DNA from: an uncultured beta proteobacterium
GTDB taxonomy: Bacteria > Pseudomonadota > Gammaproteobacteria > Burkholderiales > Burkholderiaceae_C
Assembly (NCBI GenBank): GCA_903951445.1
Contig: CAJBBZ010000120.1
Location: 1-64,000, forward strand
Reading direction: 5' to 3'
DNA length: 64,000 nucleotides
The position numbers and the translations under genes were made by a program. Under the pieces are notes generated by a model. That model was not told the DNA's origin and did not search any database. It was given only the letters and a program-made list of their open reading frames with translations. Within the stretch, counting starts at the first letter, position 1; each line of letters starts with the position of its first letter. This document shows, one piece after another, positions 49,314 to 59,457 of this stretch.

Positions 49314-50012
49314 ATGAGCACACCTAGCGACCCCGATTTGAACAACCCGATTACCGAAGACGACATCGCCAATTACCTGGCCAACACGCCAGACTTTTTT
49401 CTGCGCCATGCAGACTTGCTAGCTGCCGTGCAAATCACCAGCCCGCATAGCCACCGCGCCGTCAGCCTGCAAGAGCGCCAGGCCGAAATGCTGCGCGAGA
49501 AAATCAAATTGCTCGAATCGCGCATCATGGAAATGATTCGCCACGGCAATGACAATGTGCTGCTCTCGGACAAGATACTGCGCTGGGCGCGCGGGCTCTT
49601 GCTGGTGCCACAGGCGCAAACCTTGCCAGGCATGATTAGCCAAGAAATCCGCGAGCAGTTTTCGGTGCCGCAAGTGGCGCTGCGCTTGTGGGGCCTGGAC
49701 AGCGAATACGCCGATAGCGCGTTTGTGCAAGGCGTGAGCGACGAGGCCAAGTTATTTGCCTCGTCCTTGAGCGAGCCGTTTTGCGGTCTGAACACCGGCT
49801 TTGAAGTGACCGCCTGGCTGGACAAGCCGGACACCGCTGCCTCGATCGCCATCATCCCCTTGCGCAGCGGCGATGCGGGCAGCAGCGCACCGGCTTTTGG
49901 CATGCTGGTGCTGGCCTCGATGGATGCGCAGCGCTTCCATGGCGGCATGGGCACCGACTTTTTATGCCGCATCGGCGAGGTGGCCAGCGCCGCCTTGAGC
50001 CGCTTGCGTTAA
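49314..50012 (+). CDS. DUF484 family protein
   Basis: ITEDDIANYLANTPDFFLRHADLLAAVQI...SLQERQAEMLREKIKLLESRIMEMIRHGNDN; dapF-DUF484-xerC order. Confidence 0.93.
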   Translation: MSTPSDPDLNNPITEDDIANYLANTPDFFLRHADLLAAVQITSPHSHRAVSLQERQAEMLREKIKLLESRIMEMIRHGNDNVLLSDKILRWARGLLLVPQAQTLPGMISQEIREQFSVPQVALRLWGLDSEYADSAFVQGVSDEAKLFASSLSEPFCGLNTGFEVTAWLDKPDTAASIAIIPLRSGDAGSSAPAFGMLVLASMDAQRFHGGMGTDFLCRIGEVASAALSRLR

Positions 50013-50033
50013 AGCGCCCCGGCGGCACAGCGC

Positions 50034-51083
50034 GTGGCCACCGACAGCGAACTGGTCGAGCGCTACCTGGAATACGTGCGCACCGAAAAGCGGCTTGCGC
50101 AGCGCACCGTCGAGTTGTACGCCTTGGATCTGGGCAAGTTACAAGACTTTGCAGCCGGTGCGACGCCGGCTAGCGCCAGCCCCGCCTCGGCGGGCGGGCG
50201 AGGCAAAAGCGGCAATGAAGCGAAAGGCTCAGGCGCACCGGCACTGGCGCTGTGCGAAGTCAGCCACCACCACATCCGCCGCTGGATCGCCATGATGCAC
50301 AGCGGCGGGCGCAGCGGGCGCGGCATTGCCTTAATTTTGAGCGGCTGGCGCGGCTTTTATGTGTGGCTGGGCCGCCAGGGCCTGGTCGCCAGCAACCCGG
50401 TGCAAGACGTGCGCGCCCCCAAAGCGCCCAAGCCCCTGCCCAAAGCCATGGGCGTCGATGACGCGGTGCAGTTTGCAGACTTTCAGAGCGAAGACGGCGC
50501 CTGGTTTGAAGCGCGCGACGCGGCCATAGTGGAGCTGCTCTACGGCAGCGGCCTGCGCGTGGGCGAGTTGGTGGGGCTGGATGTGCAGCCCGGCCCGCAG
50601 GCCAAAGGCTGGATAGACCTGCAAGAGGCGCAAGCCCATGTGCTGGGCAAAGGCGCCAAGCGGCGCGCTGTGCCGGTGGGCAGCGCGGCCTTGCGCGCGC
50701 TAGAGCGCTGGCTGGCACTGCGCGCCGCGCCGCCCGGCTTGGCCTCAGGCAGTGGCGCGCCAGTCCAGGCGCAGGCCGCTTTGGCCACCGCGCCGCAAGC
50801 AGCACTATTTACTGGGCGCAATGGCACGCGCCTGAGCGCGGCCTCGGTATGGCAACGCCTGCAACGACGCAGCCAGTTGGCGCACACCAGCGCCCCGGTG
50901 CATCCGCATATGCTGCGCCATTCCTTTGCAAGCCATGTGCTGCAATCGAGCAGCGACCTGCGCGGCGTGCAGGAATTGCTCGGCCACGCCAATATCAGCA
51001 CGACCCAGGTCTATACGCGGCTGGATTTCCAGCATTTGGCCAAGGCCTACGACGCGGCCCATCCGCGCGCCAAGTCCAAGTAA
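50034..51083 (+). CDS. xerC: Tyrosine recombinase XerC
   Basis: VERYLEYVRTEKRLAQRTVELYALDLGKLQDF...VELLYGSGLRVGELVGLDV...VHPHMLRHSFASHVLQSSSDLRGVQELLGHANISTTQVYTRLDFQHLAKAYDAAHPRA; start uncertain. Confidence 0.95.
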   Translation: MATDSELVERYLEYVRTEKRLAQRTVELYALDLGKLQDFAAGATPASASPASAGGRGKSGNEAKGSGAPALALCEVSHHHIRRWIAMMHSGGRSGRGIALILSGWRGFYVWLGRQGLVASNPVQDVRAPKAPKPLPKAMGVDDAVQFADFQSEDGAWFEARDAAIVELLYGSGLRVGELVGLDVQPGPQAKGWIDLQEAQAHVLGKGAKRRAVPVGSAALRALERWLALRAAPPGLASGSGAPVQAQAALATAPQAALFTGRNGTRLSAASVWQRLQRRSQLAHTSAPVHPHMLRHSFASHVLQSSSDLRGVQELLGHANISTTQVYTRLDFQHLAKAYDAAHPRAKSK

Positions 51084-51227
51084 ACCGCAAGCCGATTACC
51101 CGCAAAAATTGCATAGCACGATTTGCCGCGTTTTTGTCTATTTTTTTAGACTTGTTCACAAAAATTATTGGCTTGCATGATTGCAGGCCTGAAGCCGTCG
51201 AAAACCGTGCCAGGCTGCGCGATGTAT

Positions 51228-51394
51228 GCTAAGTCATTGATTTTTATAGCTAAGCGAATTTGCTTTTTTTCAAGGCATCGCGTCGAAAGCCTTGATTTTC
51301 CGAGGATTTTTGCCCGCGACGGACAGATATCAACAAAGTTATCCACAGATTGCGCGAATAGTGGGCCAAGTTGTTTCAAATCAATGACTTAAGC
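51228..51394. repeat. Inverted-repeat-bounded ~167-bp module, copy 1, with an internal DnaA-box-like TTATCCACA
   Basis: gctAAGTCATTGATTT...AAATCAATGACTTaagc (perfect 13-bp arms 51231-51243/51378-51390); CAAAGTTATCCACA at offset 106. Confidence 0.75.
51339..51347 (+). promoter_or_regulatory. DnaA-box-like TTATCCACA (module 1)
   Basis: Exact match to the TTATCCACA consensus. Confidence 0.55.
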
Positions 51395-51658
51395 GCATTT
51401 TCGACAGTCTGCTTCAGATGCGAGGGCTAAGCGGGATTTTCACTTCACAGCGTGAAAAATGCTGCTTTTTTGCGCCAAATCGGCAGGCACAATGCATGGG
51501 CGGTGCAAAAGTGCGCCAAAGCGCCCAAGGGGAAACCTAGGGCCCGACACAGTGGGCTTGCTAGAGGGCAAAGCCGCTAGAGTTATGCACATCAGCGGGC
51601 GCGCTCTGGGCTGGCCAAGCAAGCGCTGCAGCCAAGCCGCCTCGCAGGGGAGAAGTAC

Positions 51659-51824
51659 GCTAAGTGCTTGATTTGTAATAAATAAAATTTATGCTCAATT
51701 TTTAAGCAGGGTAAAGATATGCTGATTTTTCGAGGGCGGAAGGGGTTTAAATGGGGCATATCCCCAAAGTTATCCACAAAATCTGGGCATAAGGCAGCGG
51801 TGCTAATCAGATCAAGGGCTTAGC
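51659..51824. repeat. Inverted-repeat-bounded ~166-bp module, copy 2, with an internal DnaA-box-like TTATCCACA
   Basis: GCTAAGTGCTTGATTT...GATCAAGGGCTTAGC; CAAAGTTATCCACA at offset 106, the same as in copy 1. Confidence 0.75.
51770..51778 (+). promoter_or_regulatory. DnaA-box-like TTATCCACA (module 2)
   Basis: Exact match to the TTATCCACA consensus. Confidence 0.55.
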
Positions 51825-51904
51825 CCGTTTTCCTTCTGCTTTTTATGTACAAGACGTCCTATGTGTGATTTTCCTGTTGTGGTGCGCGCCGCGCCGCTTT
51901 GCCC

Positions 51905-54184
51905 ATGAGTGCCTGGCTGCCCGTACTGGTCCACACCCCGGCCCATGCGTCCATGGGCCCGGTGCTGACTTACCGGCACCGGGAGTTGCTGCCCGCCGGT
52001 ACGCTGGTGCGGGTGCCGCTGGGCGCGCGCGAAACACTGGGCGTGGTGTGGGACGCTAGTGACGAGGATGCCAGCGGCGAAATTGACCCCGGCAAGGTGC
52101 GCGACATCAGCGAAGTGCTTGACACGGTCTTGCCCCTGGCTGGCGCCTGGCAGCAATTGGTGCGCTTTGCGGCGCGCTACTACCAGCGTTCAGCGGGGGA
52201 AGTGGCGCTGGCCGCGCTGCCGCCGCAATTGCGCGAGCTATCTAGCTTGCAACTACAGCGCAAAGCCGCCCGGCTGCAAAAAGCGCTGGACAAGCCCGCA
52301 CCTGAGGCGAAGCAATTCAGTGCAGCGTGCGAATCAAGCGCCGATGGATCGCCACGTCGCTTCGCTCCTCGTGATGACGGCGCTACGCTAACTTCCTCCG
52401 ACGCAACTGGCGAAGTTTTAAGCCCTGCTCAGTCTCAGGCGCAAGCCTCAAGCAAAGCCCTTAGCGCCGAGCAAACCGAAGTCCTGGCACAAATAGAAGC
52501 GCAGAGCGGGCCGTTTTTGCTTTTTGGCGCCACCGGCAGCGGCAAGACTGAGGTGTATTTGCAAGCGGTGGAACAGCTGCTGGCACGCGAGCCACAGGCG
52601 CAAGCGCTGGTCATGGTGCCCGAGATCAATCTGACGCCACAACTGGAGGCCCGTTTTGTGGAGCGCTTTGCGCCGCAATGGGGGCCGCAGTCGGTGGTCA
52701 GCCTGCACAGCGGTATGACACCGGCGCAGCGCCTATCGGCCTGGCTGGCGGCGCACCAGGGCGGCGCGCGCATTGTGCTGGGCACGCGCATGGCGGTGTT
52801 TGCCTCTATGCCGGGTTTGCGCCTGATTGTGGTGGACGAAGAACATGACCCAAGCTACAAAAGCGGCGAAGGCGCGCGCTATTCGGCGCGCGATTTGGCG
52901 GTGTACCGGGGTCGGCTAGAGGGCGCCAAAGTGGTTTTAGGCTCGGCCACGCCCTCGCTGGAATCGTGGTTTCACAGCCGCCCGGCCAGCGAAGGCGGGC
53001 GCTACCTGCGCCTGCACATGCCCAGCCGCATAGGCGCCGCCGGACGCAGTCTGCCGCTGGTGCGCCGGGTGGACATGACGCACCAGCCGCGCAACGCGGT
53101 CGTGTCGCCACCCTTGCTGGAGGCGATTAAAGAACGCATCGCACGCGGCGAGCAGTGCCTGGTGTTCCTGAACCGGCGCGGCTATGCGCCGGTGCTCCAT
53201 TGCAGCGACTGCGGCTGGAAAAGCGCCTGCGGGCATTGCAGCGCGTTTAGGGTGTTTCACAAAAGCGACCGCACGCTGCGCTGCCACCACTGCGGCCACA
53301 GCGAGCGCGTGCCGCGCACCTGCCCCGGTTGCGGCAACCCGGATATCCTGACACTGGGGCGCGGCACCGAGCAAATTGAAGAACTGCTCGCCACGCTCTT
53401 AGCCGATGTGCGCCGCCCCGGCACGCCAACTGCGGATCAACCCGATGGCGAGCCGGTGCGCATTGGCCGCATTGATGCCGACACTACGCGGCTCAAGGGC
53501 GCGCTGCAAAGCCAGTTGGCGGCGGTGCATGCGGGAGAAGTGGATGTGCTGGTAGGCACGCAAATGATTGCCAAAGGCCATGATTTCCGGCGTATCACGC
53601 TGGTGGCGGCCGTCAACCCGGACAGTGCTTTGTTTTCCAGCGACTTTAGGGCGCCCGAGCGCCTGTTTTCGCTGTTGCTGCAAGCAGCAGGGCGGGCCGG
53701 GCGCGATGCCGAGCTCGGCGCGCACAGCGAGGTGTGGGTGCAAACTTTTCAACCCGCGCACCCGGTGTATGCGGCGCTGAAAAATTACGACTATTCCAGC
53801 TTTGCACACAGCCAACTGCAAGAGCGCGAACAAGCAGGCATGCCGCCCTTTAGCTACCAAGCCCTGGTGCGCGCCGACGCCCGCAGCCAAGAGGCGGCCC
53901 AGGCTTTTTTGAACACGGCGCGTAAGCGCGCCAGCTCCGATATGGGCGAATGGTCCGGCTGGGCACGGGTGCTGGAGCAAGTGATGCTCTACCCCGCCGT
54001 GCCCATGGCCATGCAGCGCGTGGCCAATGTGGAGCGTGCGCAAATGCTGGTGGAAAGCCCTTCGCGCAATGCCTTGCAAAGTTTTTTGGCGGCGTGGCAA
54101 GAGGTGCTGCACGCCAGTCGTAGCGACCCGGCTTGCAAAGGCCTTATTCGCTGGGCTATTGATGTGGATCCTCTGGCGATCTGA
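51905..54184 (+). CDS. priA: Primosomal protein N' (PriA helicase)
   Basis: FLLFGATGSGKTEVYLQAVEQLL...VVDEEHDPSYK...CSDCGWKSACGHCSAFRVFHKSDRTLRCHHCGHSERVPRTCPGCG...GTQMIAKGHDF. Confidence 0.97.
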   Translation: MSAWLPVLVHTPAHASMGPVLTYRHRELLPAGTLVRVPLGARETLGVVWDASDEDASGEIDPGKVRDISEVLDTVLPLAGAWQQLVRFAARYYQRSAGEVALAALPPQLRELSSLQLQRKAARLQKALDKPAPEAKQFSAACESSADGSPRRFAPRDDGATLTSSDATGEVLSPAQSQAQASSKALSAEQTEVLAQIEAQSGPFLLFGATGSGKTEVYLQAVEQLLAREPQAQALVMVPEINLTPQLEARFVERFAPQWGPQSVVSLHSGMTPAQRLSAWLAAHQGGARIVLGTRMAVFASMPGLRLIVVDEEHDPSYKSGEGARYSARDLAVYRGRLEGAKVVLGSATPSLESWFHSRPASEGGRYLRLHMPSRIGAAGRSLPLVRRVDMTHQPRNAVVSPPLLEAIKERIARGEQCLVFLNRRGYAPVLHCSDCGWKSACGHCSAFRVFHKSDRTLRCHHCGHSERVPRTCPGCGNPDILTLGRGTEQIEELLATLLADVRRPGTPTADQPDGEPVRIGRIDADTTRLKGALQSQLAAVHAGEVDVLVGTQMIAKGHDFRRITLVAAVNPDSALFSSDFRAPERLFSLLLQAAGRAGRDAELGAHSEVWVQTFQPAHPVYAALKNYDYSSFAHSQLQEREQAGMPPFSYQALVRADARSQEAAQAFLNTARKRASSDMGEWSGWARVLEQVMLYPAVPMAMQRVANVERAQMLVESPSRNALQSFLAAWQEVLHASRSDPACKGLIRWAIDVDPLAI
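52311..52397. repeat. Dispersed palindromic repeat copy C, in frame inside priA
   Basis: gcgaagcaattcag...gaatcaagcgccgatggatcgccacgtcgcttcgctcctcgtgatgacgg...aacttcc aligns to copies A and B. Confidence 0.8.
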
Positions 54185-54195
54185 TCGAGCATGAA

Positions 54196-54265
54196 GTCAT
54201 AGATTGCCGCGGCCTGCGGCCTCGCAATGGCGGCTTTGGGCTTGATCGCTTGGCTACGCTTGGAA
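54196..54265. repeat. Degenerate member of the palindromic repeat superfamily, copy D
   Basis: catagattgccgcggcctgcggcctcgcaatggc...tgatcgcttggctacgcttggaatgacagg. Confidence 0.5.
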
Positions 54266-54293
54266 TGACAGGTTTGGGCTTATGCAGCCCCGC

Positions 54294-55286
54294 CTAGCCC
54301 GTCATCATCGCCACCGCAGCGGCGAAAGTAAAAAACGCCATGGCAGTGGACACCAAAATAATGCGGGCAATGCGCCCGTTATTCGCGCCAAAGCGTTCGG
54401 CCAACATGGACACATTGCTGGCACTGGGCAGCGCCGCCACCAGCACCATCACGGTGAGCGCCGAGTCCGCCAGGGGCGCGTCCATGGCTTGCGCGAACAA
54501 ACCCGCCGCCAGCACCAGCAAAGGATGGATAAGTAGTTTGATCGCCACCACCGGCAGCACATCGGACCAAGGCACCACGGGGGCCTGGCCTTCTTGCGCC
54601 ATGATTTGCGAGCGCGCCAGCACTGCGCCGATGGTGAACAAAGCCACGGGCGAGGCGCAATCGGCCAGCAGGCCCAAGGTGGCGTCCACCGGGGCGGGCA
54701 AGACCAGGCCAAATGCCGAGGCCAAAGCGCCGGTCAATATGGCCCAGAGCATGGGATTGGTAGCCACGCCGCGCAAGGCATTGCGCGCGGCCTGCGCTGG
54801 GCTGACGCGCTGTTCATCGTCACCCGCCGTCGTGCCCAACCCTCCTAGGCGCGACAGTGCAATGCACAAAGAGGTGGTGACCAACAGATCCACCAAAATC
54901 GTGACGATGGCCGTGCCCGCTGCCTGCTTGCCCAAAATCGCCACCAGTAGCGGTACGCCTAAAAATCCGGTATTTGGAAAGGCGCCTACCAGCGCACCAA
55001 AAGCCGCATCGTTCCAGCCGATGTGATCGCGCAAGGTAATGCCAATGACCAGTGCGACGATGCTCAAACCACATACCAAATAGGTGATGCTGGCGGCGGG
55101 GTCCAGCAACTGCGCGATCGGCGTATTGGCCCCAAAGCGGTACAGCATGCAGGGCAGGGCGAAAAACAGCACAAAGGAATTAAGGCCGGGGATTGCGACC
55201 AAGGGCAGCATCTGGCGCCTCGCGGCGGTGTAACCGCATAAAACCAAAGCAAAAAACGGAAAGGTGACTTCAAAGATTTCCAGCAT
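54294..55286 (-). CDS. AEC-family transporter (auxin efflux carrier-like)
   Basis: LEIFEVTFPFFALVLCGYTAARRQMLPL...GLNSFVLFFALPCMLYRFG...AFPNTGFLGVPLLVAILG. Confidence 0.93.
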   Translation of the reverse strand: MLEIFEVTFPFFALVLCGYTAARRQMLPLVAIPGLNSFVLFFALPCMLYRFGANTPIAQLLDPAASITYLVCGLSIVALVIGITLRDHIGWNDAAFGALVGAFPNTGFLGVPLLVAILGKQAAGTAIVTILVDLLVTTSLCIALSRLGGLGTTAGDDEQRVSPAQAARNALRGVATNPMLWAILTGALASAFGLVLPAPVDATLGLLADCASPVALFTIGAVLARSQIMAQEGQAPVVPWSDVLPVVAIKLLIHPLLVLAAGLFAQAMDAPLADSALTVMVLVAALPSASNVSMLAERFGANNGRIARIILVSTAMAFFTFAAAVAMMTG

Positions 55287-55381
55287 GCCCCGATTGTCAA
55301 GGCAAATGCACGCGCGGCCTGCCGTTAAGATGCGCGGCCTTTTGAGTTTGCCTATTACCGGCCTTTGCCGACGCCTCGCGC

Positions 55382-57550
55382 ATGTCTTCCCCCCACAACG
55401 CTATGAACACCGCCCAGCAAGAGGCGGTGAACTTTATGCACGGCCCCTGCCTGGTGCTCGCTGGTGCCGGTTCGGGCAAAACCCGCGTGATCACGCACAA
55501 AATCGCGCGCCTGATTCAAGTAGGCATGCCGGCGCAAAAAATTGCCGCGATTACCTTTACCAACAAAGCCGCCGCCGAAATGCGCGAGCGCGCCAAAACG
55601 CTGATTGGAAAAGAAGCGCAAGAAGTCTTAATCTGTACTTTTCATGCGCTGGGCGTACGTATGTTGCGCAGCCATGGATCGGTGCTGGGGCTAAAACCCC
55701 AATTCAGCATTTTGGACACCTCGGATGTCACCAGCATCTTGAAAGATGCCGGTGGCAGCACCGACTCGGCTACCGCGCGTAACTGGCAATGGACGATTAG
55801 CGCCTGGAAAAGTGCAGGCCTCAATGCCGAGCAGGCCTTGGCCCAGGCCGCCGATGAAGACCAGCGCCAAGCCGCCGTCATCATGGGACGCTATGAAGAG
55901 CGCTTGAGCGCTTACCAAAGCGTGGACTTCGATGATTTGATCAGCCTGCCACTCAAGCTCTTGCGCGAGTACCCCGAGGTGCGCGCGCAATGGCAGGCTT
56001 TTGCTGGGCATGTGCTGGTCGATGAATACCAAGACACCAATGCCACGCAATACGCCATGCTCAAGCTGCTGGTCGGTTGCGAGCCCGACGGCAGTCTGGC
56101 ACCAGGGCGCGATGCCGCGCGCTTTACAGCGGTGGGCGATGACGACCAAAGCATTTATGGCTGGCGCGGTGCCACCTTGGACAACCTGCGCTTGCTGCCG
56201 CAGGATTTTCCGGCGCTAAAGGTTATTAAGCTGGAGCAAAACTACCGCTCCACCGCCGCCATCTTGCGTGCCGCCAACAACGTGATTGCGGCCAACCCCA
56301 AGCTGTTTCCAAAAAACCTGTGGAGTGATCTGGGCGAAGGCGAGCCGGTGCGCGTGGTCGATGCCGATAGCGAAGACCATGAGGCCGAACGCGTAGTAGC
56401 GCGCATCCAAAGTTTGCGCGCCGAGGGCACGTTAGCCCAAGCGGGCATGCAATTCAAAGAGCTGCGCGATTTTGCGGTGCTCTACCGCGCCAACCACCAG
56501 GCCAAGCCATTTGAAAAAGCGCTACGCAAAGCGGGTATCACTTACAAGGTGTCTGGCGGGCAAAGCTTTTTTGAACGCGCCGAAATCCGCGACCTGTGCG
56601 CCTGGCTGCGCCTGTGGGCCAATAACGACGACGACACGGCGTTTTTACGTGCCGTCACCACGCCCAAGCGCGGTATAGGCCACCAGACTTTGGGTAGCCT
56701 GGGTACCTTTGCCAGCCGTTACAAACTCAGCCTATTTGAAGCCTTGTTTTCATCGTCATTAGGCTCGGTTTTGTCCAGCCGCGCGGTAGGCAGCTTGCAT
56801 GAATTTGGCCGCGCGATAAACGACTTGCAATTCCGCGCCAAACACACCGAGGGCGCGGAAAACGCTTTGCTGTTTCTCAAAGCCTGGCTACTCGATATCG
56901 CCTACGAAAAACATTTGTACGACACCGAAGACAGCCCGCAAATCGCCGCCGCCAAATGGACCAATGTGATGGAGTTTTGCGAATGGATGGCGCAGCGCTG
57001 CGGCGGGCAGATGGACGACGACATCTTGATCACGCAGCGCGCCAGTAAAAATTTGCTGGACGTGGCGCAAAACATCGCGCTTTTATCTACTTTGACCGAG
57101 CGTGAAAAAGACCAAAACGTGGTGACGCTATCTACCCTGCACGCCGCCAAAGGCCTGGAGTGGCCGCATGTGATGCTGGTGGGCGTGACCGAGGGCATGC
57201 TGCCCTTCAAAATGGAAGAAGCCGGCAAAGCCAGCGCGGATAAAGCAGGCGATGAGGCGCAAGACGATGCCGCCGCTGCGCTGGCGAACGCGGACCTAGC
57301 GACGCGCTTGCAAGAAGAGCGGCGTTTGATGTACGTAGGCATCACCCGGGCGCAGCGCACACTATCGGTGAGCTGGACGCGGCGGCGCAAAAAAGGCCGC
57401 GACACGATTGCCGCGCAACCGAGCCGCTTTATTGCTGAGATGGCCCTGGACAAAGCCACGATCAAAGAAGACCCACGCGAAAAGCTACGCGCCTTGCGCT
57501 CTGAATTTGCCGCGCGCGCTGCGGCAGCAGCAGAAAAGAAACCGGCGTGA
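55382..57550 (+). CDS. rep: UvrD/Rep-family DNA helicase (Rep)
   Basis: [38 protein letters not shown]...[14 protein letters not shown]...[12 protein letters not shown]...[13 protein letters not shown]...[15 protein letters not shown]. Confidence 0.95.
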   Translation: MSSPHNAMNTAQQEAVNFMHGPCLVLAGAGSGKTRVITHKIARLIQVGMPAQKIAAITFTNKAAAEMRERAKTLIGKEAQEVLICTFHALGVRMLRSHGSVLGLKPQFSILDTSDVTSILKDAGGSTDSATARNWQWTISAWKSAGLNAEQALAQAADEDQRQAAVIMGRYEERLSAYQSVDFDDLISLPLKLLREYPEVRAQWQAFAGHVLVDEYQDTNATQYAMLKLLVGCEPDGSLAPGRDAARFTAVGDDDQSIYGWRGATLDNLRLLPQDFPALKVIKLEQNYRSTAAILRAANNVIAANPKLFPKNLWSDLGEGEPVRVVDADSEDHEAERVVARIQSLRAEGTLAQAGMQFKELRDFAVLYRANHQAKPFEKALRKAGITYKVSGGQSFFERAEIRDLCAWLRLWANNDDDTAFLRAVTTPKRGIGHQTLGSLGTFASRYKLSLFEALFSSSLGSVLSSRAVGSLHEFGRAINDLQFRAKHTEGAENALLFLKAWLLDIAYEKHLYDTEDSPQIAAAKWTNVMEFCEWMAQRCGGQMDDDILITQRASKNLLDVAQNIALLSTLTEREKDQNVVTLSTLHAAKGLEWPHVMLVGVTEGMLPFKMEEAGKASADKAGDEAQDDAAAALANADLATRLQEERRLMYVGITRAQRTLSVSWTRRRKKGRDTIAAQPSRFIAEMALDKATIKEDPREKLRALRSEFAARAAAAAEKKPA

Positions 57551-57590
57551 TGTTTTATCCGACTTGTTTAATTTAACCAGCGGCATCCCT

Positions 57591-59435
57591 TTGTCTTATT
57601 TGAGCATCCTGCAAGAAGTATTTGGCTACGACTCGTTTCGTGGGCCGCAGCAGGCCATCATTGAGCATGTAGGCGGCGGCGGCGATGCGCTGGTGTTGAT
57701 GCCCACCGGCGGCGGCAAGTCGCTGTGTTACCAAATTCCAGCGATTGCGCGCCAGCGTGCGGGCCACGGCATCACGGTCGTGATTTCGCCGCTGATCGCG
57801 CTCATGCACGACCAAGTAGGCGCGCTGCATGAAGCGGGCGTGAGCGCGGCATTTCTCAATTCCACGCTGTCGGGCGAGGAGGCTTACCAAGTCGAGCAGC
57901 GTTTGCTGCGCGGCGATGTCACGCTTTTGTACGCCGCGCCCGAGCGTGTGACCACTGCGCGTTTTTTGGCGCAGCTCGATTCGCTGTTTGAACGCGGTCA
58001 ACTGAGTTTGTTTGCCATCGACGAGGCGCACTGCGTGAGCCAATGGGGCCACGACTTTAGGCCCGAATACCGGGCGTTAACCGTATTGCACGAACGCTAC
58101 CCCGGTGTGCCACGCATGGCTTTGACGGCGACTGCCGATGACCTGACGCGCGCCGATGTGCTGGAGCGTTTGCAACTAGAGCAAGCGCGCGCTTTTATCA
58201 GCAGCTTTGACCGACCCAATATCCGCTACACGATTGTGGAGAAACGCGAAGGCAGCACGCAATTGCTGCGCTTCATCCAGCGCGAACACGCGGGTGATGC
58301 AGGCATTGTGTATTGCCAGTCGCGCAGAAAAGTAGAGGACATTGCCGATATGCTGAGCCAGGCCGGTATCAAGGCCTTGCCCTACCACGCCGGTCTGGAC
58401 AGCAAAGTACGCCAAACACACCAGGACCGTTTTTTGCGCGACGAGGGCATGGTGATGGTGGCGACGATTGCGTTTGGCATGGGCATTGACAAACCCGATG
58501 TGCGCTTTGTGGCGCATCTGGACATGCCCAAAAACATCGAAGGCTATTACCAAGAAACCGGGCGCGCCGGGCGCGATGGACTCAGCGCCAACGCCTGGAT
58601 GTGCTACGGCCTGCAAGACGTGGTGAACCAGCGGCGCATGATTGACGAAGGCCCCGCCGAAGAAGACTTTAAGCAGGTCATGCGCGGCAAGCTCGAGGCG
58701 CTCTTAGGCCTGGCCGAAGCCACTGATTGCAGGCGGGTTCGCTTGCTGGCCTACTTCGGCCAGGCTAGCTCAGCCTGCGGCAATTGCGACAACTGCCTGC
58801 ACCCGCCCGCGGTGTGGGACGGCAGCGAGGCGGCGCAAATGCTGCTGTCCACCATCTATCGCATCCAGCAGCGCAGCGGTATCAGCTTTGGTGCCGGGCA
58901 CTTGATGGACGTTGTGCGCGGCAAGCGTAGCGAAAAAGTGCTGCAACACGGCCACGAAAGCTTGAGCACTTTCGGCGTAGGCCAAGCTTTGACCGAGCTG
59001 CAATTGCGCGGCGTGTTGCGTCAATTGTTGGCGCTGGGCGCCGTCATGGTCGATGTACAGGCATTCAATACCCTGGTGCTGACGCCCCAGGCGCGCCCGA
59101 TACTGAAGGGCGAGCAAGCAGTGCGGCTGCGCCAATCGCTGTCCACGCCCAAAGTCGCCAAGGTCAAAGTGCCCAGCGGCGCATCGGTCCAGAAGGCGCC
59201 GGTAGACCTGGACGCTGCCGGTCTGGCGCGCTACGCGGCCCTCAAGGCCTGGCGCGCCGAGGTGGCGCGGGAACACAATTTGCCGGCCTATGTCATCTTT
59301 CACGACGCCACGCTAGCGACGATTGCCCAACTGGCACCCCAGTCGATTGGCGACTTGCAAGGCATTAGCGGCATGGGGGTGAAAAAGCTGGAGGCGTACG
59401 CCAGCGAGGTCTTACGCGTGGTGGCGCAGGCGTAA
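57591..59435 (+). CDS. recQ: ATP-dependent DNA helicase RecQ
   Basis: [21 protein letters not shown]...[19 protein letters not shown]...[17 protein letters not shown]...HRDC-type Zn region [27 protein letters not shown] domain; start is uncertain (TTG 57591). Confidence 0.94.
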   Translation: MSYLSILQEVFGYDSFRGPQQAIIEHVGGGGDALVLMPTGGGKSLCYQIPAIARQRAGHGITVVISPLIALMHDQVGALHEAGVSAAFLNSTLSGEEAYQVEQRLLRGDVTLLYAAPERVTTARFLAQLDSLFERGQLSLFAIDEAHCVSQWGHDFRPEYRALTVLHERYPGVPRMALTATADDLTRADVLERLQLEQARAFISSFDRPNIRYTIVEKREGSTQLLRFIQREHAGDAGIVYCQSRRKVEDIADMLSQAGIKALPYHAGLDSKVRQTHQDRFLRDEGMVMVATIAFGMGIDKPDVRFVAHLDMPKNIEGYYQETGRAGRDGLSANAWMCYGLQDVVNQRRMIDEGPAEEDFKQVMRGKLEALLGLAEATDCRRVRLLAYFGQASSACGNCDNCLHPPAVWDGSEAAQMLLSTIYRIQQRSGISFGAGHLMDVVRGKRSEKVLQHGHESLSTFGVGQALTELQLRGVLRQLLALGAVMVDVQAFNTLVLTPQARPILKGEQAVRLRQSLSTPKVAKVKVPSGASVQKAPVDLDAAGLARYAALKAWRAEVAREHNLPAYVIFHDATLATIAQLAPQSIGDLQGISGMGVKKLEAYASEVLRVVAQA

Positions 59436-59437
59436 AA

Positions 59438-59457
59438 AAACCCCGCAGTGCGGGGTT
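59438..59457 (+). terminator. Rho-independent terminator after recQ
   Basis: AAACCCCGCAGTGCGGGGTTT hairpin with flanking A/T residues. Confidence 0.8.

Noticed and set aside
51084-51904. Chromosomal replication origin (because of DnaA-box-like sites)
   Set aside because: Only two TTATCCACA sites were seen, and no dnaA/dnaN/rpmH neighbourhood or obvious DNA-unwinding element cluster. An oriC call is not supported.
51084-51904. dif site next to xerC
   Set aside because: I could not recognise a 28-bp dif-like sequence; proximity to xerC alone is not evidence, because xerC and dif are usually unlinked.
54294-55286. AEC transporter as part of a novel locus with priA/rep
   Set aside because: It is an ordinary auxin-efflux-carrier family gene in opposite orientation; no functional link visible.
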